Positions 48,772 through 61,220 of a DNA stretch of 64,000 bases are shown one piece after another. The DNA comes from Paralichthys olivaceus (Eukaryota > Chordata > Actinopteri > Pleuronectiformes > Paralichthyidae), in contig NC_091112.1 in NCBI RefSeq assembly GCF_024713975.1, positions 18,324,501-18,388,500 of the forward strand, given 5' to 3'. Numbering within the stretch: the stretch's first letter is position 1; the number at the start of each line of letters is the position of its first letter. Both the position numbers and the translations under genes were made by a program. The notes beneath the pieces are model-generated. The model did no database searches. It was not told the DNA's origin and saw only the letters and a program-made list of their open reading frames with translations.

Positions 48772-48857
48772 ACTACATTTCCCATGAGCAGAACACAGGA
48801 AGTGCGTCACCGTGGTTTTCATAAGGCATGCTGGGTAACTGTGCTCTCTCTTTCCGG
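48772..48857 (+). promoter_or_regulatory. rpl15 core promoter with ZNF143-like, ETS and 5'TOP motifs
   Basis: ACTACATTTCCCA (48772-48784) resembles the left part of the ZNF143 site. GCATGCTGGGTAAC (48826-48839) is its 3' half in the opposite orientation. CAGGAAGTG (48796-48804) is an ETS/GABP site. They precede a pyrimidine tract CTCTCTCTTTCCGG (48844-48857), which is where a 5'TOP transcription start is expected for a ribosomal protein gene. Confidence 0.65.
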
Positions 48858-48872
48858 CTGGTACGCCATCAT
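48844..48872 (+). other. rpl15: rpl15 non-coding exon 1 (5'TOP leader)
   Basis: Short leader beginning in a polypyrimidine tract and ending at a GTAAGC donor (48873). It is spliced to the coding exon at acceptor TCTTCCAG (exon from 49705). The exact start within the C/T tract is uncertain. Confidence 0.6.
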
Positions 48873-49714
48873 GTAAGCGACTATTTCTGCACTTTTGCAC
48901 AGAATGAAATCCACAATAATCGTCTTTGTAATTCCTCCATCAGCCTGTTAGAGTCCGGACATTGATCATCGACACATTAAGCTTCCACACGACCTGATCA
49001 TTTTTAGACTCATGTGATTAAAAACACAGATTCAGCTCAGTTTGAATGGCGCCGCGGGTCCATCGAGCCGCTGGGCACTGGGAAGCTAATGTGTCGCTGC
49101 TGTGGGGACTTTATGTTACTGTAAAACTTAACACTGTCGCGTTTTATTCCGCTTCACACTGCTTTTTATAGTATTGTTCATTTTGAGGTGTTTGTATGAA
49201 CGTTATCGTGGAGTATTGAGTGAGGGGCTACGGTGCTAACGCTAGCATGCTTGCTATATTGCTACTCGGCTTCTCAGTACACATGGACTGTACTCTCCAC
49301 CGCATTGTGTGGTAGACTCCTGGTTTCACACGCTTTGTGTTTGGTGTCAGTGCAGAACTCACTGCAAGAAAAACGTGCCTCTGGTCGTCCCACTGCTTAA
49401 ATGTAATGGCTCCACTCTTCCACATGTCCCGGTGGTCCTGAACCATGTGTCATCACAACCAGAGTTCTAGTTGGTCTGATCTTGGTACAGATTCATTCTC
49501 ACACTTTGTGTTTAATGGAGGGTTCAGATCACTCATGACAAAAACCTAGAACAACATAAATCTGCATGTGTAGCTTAGCTCAGTAGTCTTATTTCATCTT
49601 TAGCTGGCTTCATATCTCAGACAGGGAATTTCTTATTCGCATCATGTTTATCAGATGTCTTAAGAGCTGTCACCAGACTTATGATCCTATTGTTTCTCTT
49701 CCAGATAAGTCAAC

Positions 49715-52076
<2,362 letters not shown>

Positions 52077-52098
52077 AGCACGTCTGTACATTTAAAGA

Positions 52099-52104
52099 AA
52101 TAAA
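52099..52104 (+). terminator. rpl15 polyadenylation signal
   Basis: AATAAA 23 nt after the stop, followed by a TGTCTTGTGTTT downstream element near 52129. The very short 3'UTR is typical of ribosomal protein genes. Confidence 0.85.
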
Positions 52105-52150
52105 CATCCCTTTTTATGGTGACAATCCTGTCTTGTGTTTCATTCAGATG

Positions 52151-52505
52151 TTAAAATATCAGCTGTGTAGAATTTAGTGACATCTATTGGGGACGTTACA
52201 TGTTGCAGCTGAACACCCCTCACCTCACCCTCTCCTTCCAAACATGAAAAAGAACCTGTGGTAGCTTCAGTTGTCATAAAAACTCAAAAGTGTTAAGTTT
52301 GTCCAGTCTGGACTAATGTAAAAAACATGGCGGCCTCTGTAGAGAGGGTCCCCTTGATGTAAATATAAAGTATTTAAATATAAATTTTCTAGGGTTAAAA
52401 AACAACTATTTTGATGAAACACTATTGAAAACATGAGGAATATTTAATATTCAATTTGTGCTAAAAGATCCCTTTCACTGTAATCTTACACACTGAACCT
52501 TTTAA
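52151..52505. mobile_element. MITE family B (TTAA target), copy 2
   Basis: TTAA at 52151-52154 and 52502-52505. Left end AGCTGTGTAGAATTTAGTGA, right end AATCTTACACACTGAACCT, and the shared AAAACATGGCGGCCTCTGTA. It begins only about 47 bp past the rpl15 AATAAA. Confidence 0.7.
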
Positions 52506-52724
52506 CACTGTCCTGCTGCATCTGTGGTAGCATGTCGACCTTAACATATATCAGTATGTAGACATTATATAAAGTTACTGAATAAGCAACACCCAGGTTC
52601 AACTTTAGTGGGACCATGGATGTGGAAGTCCAGTGGAGGGTCACAAGGTGGCCATGTTTAACTATAATATGACCTCAAACCTTCCTTTAAATGTAACCTT
52701 AATATTCAGTGAAGCATTGACATG

Positions 52725-52875
52725 AGGGATCCTCACTTGTGGCTCTGTGAGGTTTACTTAATATTTTAGTGAGGTAATGTTTGGTTGTTTTCTTACTCTT
52801 GTCAGGCTGATGTCAAAGTATGTTGCAGCTTGTTAAGCCCTAAGAGACAAGTTGCTATTTGTGAATTTGATGGAT
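52725..52875 (+). mobile_element. Dispersed fish repeat, copy 2 (degenerate)
   Basis: Shares GAGGGATCCTCACTTGTGG, TTAAGCCCTAAGAGACAAG and ATTTGTGAAT with copy 1 at 4530-4972; the middle is shortened. Confidence 0.5.
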
Positions 52876-54189
52876 AAGAATCTAGACAGATTCCTAGACA
52901 GAATCTACAGATCCTAAATTGGTTTGCACATGGCTGTGACAGAAAACCTCTTTATTGGGGTCTGGAAGGTTCCTTGTCTTCACCTATCATCTGGGCCAGA
53001 TGGAAATTTGGATAGTATCCCAAATAGGCACTCAACTCATGAGGTTTCCAGTTTCAAGAATGCACAGGGTACAATGTCCAAGATGGCAGTAGAATTCACT
53101 AGAGCATGAAATGAATAATCAAATAGAGGCTTGTAATAAAAATATGATATAATTTAATTCTGTTATGACTTACAAGTGATTATTAGCACCCCCTCTGTAC
53201 ACTACACATTAACTCAACATTTTGAGGAAATCTTACAGTGTAATTGGAGACTGCCCCGCAAGACTCAACTGAGATCTCATGTCTCAAATTTAAATGAAAA
53301 AAAAAAAGCACAACCAGGACAATCTACCCTGCTGTCTGTGACCTGTCTCACTGTGTTACTTCTAACCATTTAAAATTATAGTGATGTGTCATCTGTGATA
53401 TTCCTTACATGAAATCCTCATGTTGTTTATATGAAATCATTGTCAGGGACATATGGCACCAAAGACCATGTTTACTTTCACCGGTTGCTCGTCAACTGGC
53501 TCATTCCCCTGCCACTTAAAGAAACCCAATCTGGGTCCTTTTGTTCTTTGGAACTACTGACCTACTTGTAAACCTCCACTCATTTTTTAGGGTGTTACAA
53601 AGGCAGTCTGCGACAACATGATGTATGATAGCATCAACACATGCACGGCACCGAGACCTTTCTCTTCAACCTCCATCTACTCTATCACACTGTCGTGACT
53701 TATCTTACTTATAATGACAGATCTTACCCGCACCATGAGCGATTCGAGCAGAGCACTACATTCAAAAGCAAGGTGACCGTTCAGTACGGAAAAGGTGACA
53801 TGAGGACAAGGCAGATAGATTTCTATTGTCAGCAAATCCTACGTACAGAATAAAAACCTTCAAGATAAGCTACTGGAGGGTTGAAGTCTTTTCTGTGTAT
53901 AAATAGGATCCAACCTTTTGTACCTGTAAAAGTTCCTAAGTTACAAAGATAACAATCAACAACTCCTGACCCCTTCTTTTTTTGCATAAAGCATCTCCGT
54001 CACAAAGCAACATGCCCGTCTACTACAGTTTTTACTGTGATATAAAGAGACACTAATGTCACATGTGACATACAACAGAGCTACAAAATAAAAACATAAT
54101 ACTGTGAAAGAAAATGAAAAAGGGAAAAAATTTCGCCTTTTTTGCAAACTGAAGTCATTGTTACTATGCGATGTTTACAGCTAAATGTA

Positions 54190-54282
54190 ATGTCTCATGT
54201 TGCAGCTGAACACCCCTCACCTCACCCTCCCCTTCCAAACATGAAACATAACCTGTGGCAGCTTCAGTCGTCATAAAATCCA
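54190..54282. mobile_element. MITE family B fragment
   Basis: CATGTTGCAGCTGAACACCC through CAGCTTCAGTCGTCATAAAA matches the left-internal part of the copy at 52151-52505; both termini are missing. Confidence 0.6.
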
Positions 54283-54409
54283 TGTGTGTTTGTCCCAATT
54301 GAATTATTTATTCATGAAGTAATTGGATGGTAGATGTTATAGGTCCCTGTGCTTAAGGTTGAATCAGATAGTCATTCAGCCATTTGATCTTTTCAACATC
54401 ATTAATGTT

Positions 54410-54640
54410 TCAATTCATTTTCAAGTTTCAATTTATTTGTATAGCGCCAAATCAAAATATACATTATCTCAATGCACTTTATATAATAAATAAATGAAAA
54501 TAAAACTTTATATTGAAAATAAATAATAAAATAATGAAAGAGAAATCTATGTTATTTATCCAGCACCTCTTTCATTCTCTTAGCCCGACCACAAGGAAAA
54601 ACCAACAGCCTGAAGTTTGAATTCAAAGTTCAGGTCATTC
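54410..54640 (-). mobile_element. LINE-like 3' tail
   Basis: TTCAATTTATTTGTATAGCG followed by CCAAATC and an AT-rich part, then CATTCTCTTAGCCCGACCAC. Confidence 0.4.
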
Positions 54641-55317
54641 CAGCTCCAGTGAGAGTTCCAGGGAGCATCTGAAACTGACACTAGTAATACAACCCATCCT
54701 CCTGTCACATTTCTGCTTTCCCTAATGTGACTTTTAAAAATGTCCTCTGTGTAAAAGGCCTACACTTTTTGAAAGGATCTGTTCACTGCTGGCCTTTGGA
54801 TATGCTGACATTAAGATAAATCCAGATTATGACCAGCCTTATCTTTCCAAGTATAGCTATTTTCCCTGCATTAGGTCTGACAGGTACTCTTGAAACAGAG
54901 ATCAGATCAAATCCCATATTACTACCACTTCTAGTAATAATGAACAATTTTAATCAGAATCTACCTGAGTGCATTACAGTTCATTTCATCCACTGCTTTG
55001 TCTGTTCGGTGCTCTCAAAGGTTAAAAGCGTGAGGCCACACTTTCATTCTTTTGAAGTCACACCTACGGTGGTCACTAACCCACCAGCATGCCTGTGACC
55101 ATCCCTCCATTCATCTCACTGCACATGACGGGAGTCTCCAGCTAGGAAGACATACACCACTGAAGAAGACACATTTTCACTTAGAGGATGTCCTGTACAA
55201 CCATGTCTGATCTGATCAGGCAGATCCAATGGAGCAATTTCAGATTTGGTGTTCCTTATCTATGAGTTTTCTAAATATGAGCAGTACGTGGTTCAGCGGA
55301 CATCCTGGGAGGAACTC

Positions 55318-55965
55318 AGTTCATTACATTACATTGCATTTAGCTGATGCTTTTATCCAGTGACATAATAAGTGCATCAACCATGAAGGAACAAACCCAG
55401 AACTAAAAGAATCAAGTAATGTTGCTTCAAAAAAGCCAAAATACAAAGTACAATAGAAGTGCCATATAAGTACAACAAAATATACAGCATTTCTCATCTT
55501 CACCAAGGTGCAGTCTGAAGAGATGTGTCTTTAGTCTGCAGTGAAAGATATGAAGACTATGAAGACTTTGTGCTGTCCTGGTGTCAGTGGGGAGCTCGTT
55601 CCACCATTTAGGAGCCAGGACAGCAAACAGTCGTGATTTTGTTGAGTAGTTAGCTCGCAGTAAGGGAGCAGCAAGCTGATTGGCAGATGCAGAGCGGAGT
55701 GGATGGGCTGGGGTTTATGGTTTGACCATTTCCTGGATGTAGACTGGACCCGATCCATTCACTGTACGCAAGTACTAGTGTTTTGAAACAGATGCGGGCA
55801 GCCACTGGCAACCAGTGAAAGGAGTGGAGGAGCGAAGTGGTGTGAGTGAATTTAGGTAAGTTAAAGACCAGTTGAGCTGCTGCATTCTGGGTGAGCTGCA
55901 GCGGTCGGATAGTTCGTCTGACCGTTGGATTCTCAGTCTGCCTGACCAAGGCCCGTCTTGCTTAG
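55318..55965 (-). mobile_element. LINE (L2-type) 3' fragment
   Basis: The minus strand reads LQLTQNAAAQLVFNLPKF and LHSFHWLPVAARICFKTLVL, a conserved part of fish L2-like reverse transcriptases, then frameshifts. The opposite end has TTACATTGCATTTAGCTGAT, the usual tail. Confidence 0.7.
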
Positions 55966-55969
55966 TTCT

Positions 55970-56430
55970 GCATTTTATGCACCAACTCTAGATAGAGTTC
56001 AAACTTCTTCCATTTCACAATTATTAAGGTCACTGTGTTCCTGGGAACACTCCAATCTTTAGAAATGGATTCATACCTTTGTTCAGATCTGACAACCATT
56101 TTGATCACAGGTCTACATCGAGTTCCCTGGACTTAATGGCCGGGTTTTGAACTGACATGCAGCAATAGTCGAGAAAATCTTCTGAACTTATATGTCCATT
56201 TAATTTAATTAAATTTGCCAAAGATGGATTCCAATCAGGGTCTTGGCGTGCCACAGAAAAGCCTCTCACCTCTTCACATGAGAGATTTCATTTTTGTCAT
56301 CATGGGTTGCTAAAGGTAGTGACATGTAAAACTTTTTTATTGTATCAATTTCAAATTAAAAGTATAATACACCAAAGTATACAAAAAGGGAAGGAGTCTG
56401 AAAACTTTCTGAAGCAACTGTAATCACACC
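55970..56430. mobile_element. Tc1-like element remnant
   Basis: Contains CTTCTTCCATTTCACAATTA, TTCAGATCTGACAACC, GGTTTTGAACTGACATGCAG, GATGGATTCCAATCAGGGTC and GTCTGAAAACTTTCTGAAGC, the right order for the 3' part of a common fish Tc1 family. No open frame remains. Confidence 0.55.
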
Positions 56431-58065
56431 AAGTTAAGAACAAATTGATATAAATATTGTTTTGAACATTTCTATATATCTGTAGAGTCACTTAAGTGTC
56501 AAGTGTCTTATGTTACTTTAACTGCTGTTGAATACATGAATGAATACATTAACTGGGTCATGGTGACATCATGCAACCAGCGCTTGCCTAAAAACAGCAT
56601 TTTCCTGAGCCACAGAGAGAAAGGGTCAACTGAGAACATGGAAGGGTGGAGTGGAAACAACGGTCATCTCTCACGTTACTCCCTGTCTATTGTGTGACCA
56701 CGCATTCGTTTGAGGGGCAGCAGCAGCTCCTGACCTGCTCTGCAAAAGATCCATAAGAAGGAAAGTGGAGAACGGGATGTTCACGTGAGGGATGGCTTAC
56801 TCCTGAAAGGTTTCATTGTGGCCAGGAAACATTAGCTGGGATTGAGTTCTTTGGGAAATGCCTGGTGCAATTTTGGAGAGGAGGGAATCATTTTTGTGTC
56901 ATGTTAACCCAGAAAGAATTTGGTGTGGGAGGGAACGTCTTAAAAGCCTCACGACATTAACTTAGAACCAGATCCACTAATTGCTGTATATCAATATCCA
57001 CTGTCTAGTACTGCTGTGTTTACATGCATCTAATGATATTAGCTATTGAAACATTGACAGATGCACTGACACTTTACAGTTCTACATAGCTCTACAGAGC
57101 TTTTAGCCTTTTTCAGCTCATTGTTTTTGGTTTCCATCCCCAAAACTGTTCATATCAGCCCTGCACAGGCATAGCTTTCAATATAACACCTGGATTGACT
57201 AAATTTCCTGTTCAGGAGCCGTGATTAAAATGACACTAAGGCCGGAGATATAATTGCTTTTAACTACACATATGCATCGTGGCTCTCTCAGCTATCCTGC
57301 GTATATGTTTGGTCCCACATCCTGAGAAGTTCACACCATGCCTCTGCAAGATGCAATACACACATCAACAGTAGGGGCAGAAAGTTGCCATTGTCACAAT
57401 GCTGTTGATTTAAGGGCCTTGTATACCCTTTATGATGGCACCATGATCGCTTCACGATGCATCTTATTTTTCCACACAAACGTGGGGGGCTGATTTTGAG
57501 TATAAAGACTTGAACCTTCATGGAAGTGCTTCAGTTGTGTGTGTGAGTGATTACTGCTGAGACAGCTTCAGGTTATTAATCTTCTCTCTAGTGCACTTTA
57601 ATGTGCTGTGCTTCAAATTTAGAAATGATAAAATGATAAACAATAGTCCACAGGCTTCATGTGTTCCTCTGGGAACAAACACCATGTTATGTTTTGACAA
57701 ACTGGTTACACTTTACAAAGAGAAAAGAAAACTGTTTACATTGTTTCATGAGCAAATCAGACTTTTTCCCAAGGCTGCAGAGAACACAGTGTGGTCTGAA
57801 CACCAAGTGAAACTACACTGAATTATAAAGCATTTAGTTGAGAGTAATGAATTTGGCCCGGGACAAACATGATCACTAAAAGCAGTTTCCCCTGTGTTTA
57901 CTATCTACTTGTTTGGGTGCAGCTTTCCTAAAATACTGGTTCCTAAAAACCCGCTCCTCCAGTAGCTGCAGGTCGGACCTGCACAACATCCAGAAGGAAT
58001 TTCTGATCATTCTTCCTGTGGAGCAGCTTCAGTTCAGAGTGATGTGATAACAAGCGCTCAGCGCC

Positions 58066-58740
58066 AAGTACAGGTCTGAACACACCCCAACGTGTCCTGA
58101 GATCCAATCGCTCAGACTGCATTCAGAGTTGGTCTGGATGTGGCCACATTCTTTTCACTTTGTCAAGGAAAATGCATCCAGGGCCACATATGAAGGACTC
58201 CGCCGACGCCCTCTGACCTGCTTCAGTTCCAACATATTTCTACTCTTCTCTGTAACCATACAAGGATTCATTGGCATAATGACTGATACTTATCTTCGAT
58301 TGATAAAATCTTTCTTCATAGCTGCACACATTCATTCAGTCTGCTCCTGACCCTGTTCGCCCGCTTTCTGACACACTAACCTTTAATCAGACACACCTAG
58401 TCTAAAGTCAGATTGGGTAAGAACAGTAAATGGTCTGCATTTATATAACACTTTTCTCGTCCTGATGACCACTCAGTGGGCTTTACAGTACAGTTTTACA
58501 TTCACACAAACATTTATACAGTGCATCTATGTGCAGCACTTTTCTCTACAACATCATGTCTTTGCGAACACAAATGACAGTCGTGATTAATTGCAATAAG
58601 AGCAAGGAAGTGAGATTCCCTCTCAACAGGAGACACATTCAGGACACATTTTAATAGCAGGTGTGAACAGGCAAACTTAGTACTGTCCACGTGTGATTGG
58701 ATCTCTGAGGACGGATGCTAATACCAGTTCTGAACAGGGT
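58066..58740. mobile_element. Family D inverted-repeat element interrupted by a SINE
   Basis: GTCCTGAGATCCAATC (58094-58109) faces GATTGGATCTCTGAGGAC (58695-58712) in inverted orientation, and the outer flank ACCAGTTCTGAACAGGGTCT matches the copy at 20181. The SINE fragment 58428-58600 lies between the arms. Confidence 0.45.
58428..58600 (-). mobile_element. SINE tail fragment, reverse orientation
   Basis: AATGGTCTGCATTTATATAA, GATGACCACTCAGTGGGCTT and TTCACACAAACATTTATACA match the 3' part of the SINE family; the head is missing. Confidence 0.55.
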
Positions 58741-58749
58741 CTCAGACTA

Positions 58750-58950
58750 TCTGAGTTAAAGGGGAAGCTCGAACTTGGCCACTCCAACACGTGGATTTTC
58801 TTTGTTTAAAACCTTTGTATAGATTTGTTTATTTTGTTTAGTCTCATGAATTTGAGAACTAATTGTTCCCTCAGGGATGTCAAGCTGTCCTGATCCGGAG
58901 GCAGCAAAGCTCCAAATCATAATGCTCGCTCCATCATACGTCACCATTTA
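58750..58950 (-). pseudogene. Possible Tc1/mariner transposase remnant
   Basis: The minus strand reads YDGASIMIWSFAASGSGQL, similar to the GGSIMLWGCFAASG block of Tc1 transposases; the rest does not match. Weak. Confidence 0.35.
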
Positions 58951-59984
58951 GATGATGTTTTCATGTTGGCATGCTGTTCACTGTTCAAACCATACATAGT
59001 GCTGTGTGTTCTTCCAGAACAAGTCAACCACAGCTCCATCAGCCTGTGTCAAGGTGCTCTTTGGCAAACTCAGGCACACAATGATTTGAGAGTAGTAGAG
59101 TCATAAGCAATCTCAGAGCCCAAAAGCTAAAGTTTGCAAATTGATTAGCCTCTCAGGGCAATGGCCAGTATTTTGGGGCTTCCAATATTGACAGCTGATA
59201 CCTGGGCCAAGACGCCATCTTCCATTCGTATACATCATTTACTGCCCTCCACACGTTAACCTGGAGGAGAGGAGGACCTCCAAAAGTATTTTGTATGGAC
59301 TCAAATACTTCACCCACCCATCCATTGGTATAGTGGCGAGTAGACAATGAGGGAATTTTCATTTTTGGGTGGACTTTCCATTTAACCCTAGGGTGAGGAC
59401 AAACTTGAAAAAAATAAAAATGTAACGATGGGAAAAAGTGAAGGACCCCTCTCCTAAAATGGACAGGAATGCAGTAGACATGAAAATAAATAACAATATT
59501 TGAGATATTTGTGAGAAAAAACAGTGTCTATGAATGAGAGGAAACATTGTGCTTGTGTTTGGAGAAGCCTGTTCATTACCTTTTTCCTCATATTATGATA
59601 AAAAATATACACAATCAAATTTGGATTTCCACCAACCTGTGAATAAATAAATGTAACTCTACTCTAAATGTAATGAATGCAATATAAATACAGTCCACTT
59701 ACTATTAAATCCATTACAATTAATGAAAGGTGAATAAAGCAGTGTTGTCCCGATGTTATTAGGTGGAGCTCAACTGTGGCTTTACACCCAATGACTAAAA
59801 TCCTTCAGCCAGTTAAATATGGTAGAAAACATCCACAATCTAAGAGATGTATAATTCAATAAAATGGATTAAGGTTGAATATGTTTGCTGGAAACATTTG
59901 GAATAATGTCAGTGCATAACTCAACATAGACAAAGTAAAGTTAGATATTACTTTTAATGGAGCTGATACTGAGAGGATGACGGT

Positions 59985-60180
59985 CAATCAAATTCTATTT
60001 GTATGCCCATATTCACAAATCACAATTTTCCTTATAGGGCTTAACAATCTGTACAAGGTGTGACACCCTCTGTCTTCAACCCTCGACCATAGGGAGCAAA
60101 GAAACAACCAAACAAAACCTTTCAACAACGGAAAAACGCTGAGACTGCAGGGAGGAGTGCAGTAAGTGTCGAGTGTAACC
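59985..60180 (-). mobile_element. Dispersed fish repeat, copy 3 (reverse)
   Basis: Reverse complement of the same family: ATTCACAAATCACAATTTTC, then AGGGCTTAACA and GGTGTGACACCCTCTGTC. Confidence 0.55.
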
Positions 60181-60347
60181 AATCAACAAAATGACAATAA
60201 TTACAACCATCGTGAGAAAAGGGTATGAGAGCAGGCTTTTGCTTGTGGGTGCCTGCCCAGCTATCTTTGTCCTTTAATCATAAAAAGAACACAACCAGAT
60301 TTCACACCAGCGTGCGGCAGGTAAGGTGTGTCTGCTCGGCTCTTGGC

Positions 60348-60600
60348 GTGTAAATGGTTGTATTTATATTGCGCTTCTCTAGTCTTGGTGACCACTCAAA
60401 ACGCTTTACACCACAGTTTCCCATTCACCCATTCACACACACATTCATACATACATGCTAGCACGTTTTGTTGTTCTATTGGGCAGTTTGGGGTTCAGCA
60501 TCTTGACCTAGGACACTTTGGCCTGCAGATGCAAAGTGTCCTTGGGCAGATGCATGCAGATTCTGGTTGGAGGACGACCGCTCTACCTCTACCGCTCTCG
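60348..60600 (-). mobile_element. tRNA-derived SINE next to the nr1d2 promoter, reverse orientation
   Basis: TATTTATATTGCGCTTCTCT, GGTGACCACTCAAAACGCTT, CATTCACCCATTCACACACA, GGGGTTCAGCATCTTGACC and GGAGGACGACCGCTCTACCT run from tail to head. It is followed directly by a GT repeat and the nr1d2 promoter region. Confidence 0.65.
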
Positions 60601-60699
60601 TTGTGTGTCTCGGTGTGTGTGGATCGGTGTGTGTGTGTCTCGGTGTGTGTGTGTGTGTGTCGGTGACTCTCCCTGGTGGAAGTATGTCAGTGGGTTACA

Positions 60700-61201
60700 T
60701 TGACACCAGTGCAGGGCTGTGGGGAGGGGCGGAGCCGACGAACTGGGTCACATGGTTCCACAGTGGCGCTGCCGCAGACAGAGCCGTCCTCCATACCCAG
60801 CGGAGCGGCGCCCTCAGCACGTCGTCTGTGAACGGAGAGCAGCGCGTCCTCCACGTAACCGAGTCTCAGTGAAACCCGAGGAAGACAACCGACTTCGTGT
60901 TCACTGTCCGAAAAAAAACTTCACTTCGATTCGCAAGATTTATTTTGTGTTGTTGTCGCAGCTTTTCCGGGTTTGTTTTTTTTTCCTTTCTGCCGAGACA
61001 CCGACGGGACAGCCGACGGAAGCTGCGACCCGTCTTCATCGGCTCCTTCAGCCACGTTCATTTTCAATGTTGTAGCTCGTCACAGCCACTTTCCCCGGGG
61101 CTCATTCAGCGACTCTCCAGTTGCTGAGCACTCGACAGAAACACGGCTTGTGCACCGAGGTAGCAGAGGAGGAGGAAAACCCCCGAACACTCGCACAGGA
61201 C
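60700..61201 (+). promoter_or_regulatory. nr1d2 promoter and 5'UTR (GC-rich)
   Basis: G+C-rich segment before the nr1d2 start, containing a GC box (GGGGCGG, 60726-60732) and a ROR/REV-ERB-type site GAACTGGGTCA (60740-60750). The transcription start cannot be placed exactly. The end of a SINE-like repeat plus GT microsatellite (to about 60661) marks the upstream edge. Confidence 0.6.
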
Positions 61202-61220
61202 ATGGAGTCGACCAAAGCTG
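61202..61220 (+). CDS. nr1d2: nr1d2 coding exon 1
   Basis: 19 nt: ATG to the first base of Gly7, donor GCTG/GTGAGT. The tiny coding part at the end of a long 5'UTR exon is as expected for this gene. Confidence 0.88.

Larger units (their letters stand above)
52506..60340. other. Intergenic region between rpl15 and nr1d2
   Basis: No supported gene. About half can be assigned to repeats: interspersed repeats, a MITE fragment (54190-54282), LINE pieces (54410-54640, 55318-55965), Tc1-like remnants (55970-56430, 58750-58950) and SINE pieces. A ROR element (56550-56560) lies 4.2 kb before the nr1d2 promoter region. Confidence 0.65.

Noticed and set aside
53641..53853. 70-codon open frame in the rpl15-nr1d2 interval
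   Set aside because: No recognisable domain, no splice context, and it lies in repeat-rich DNA.
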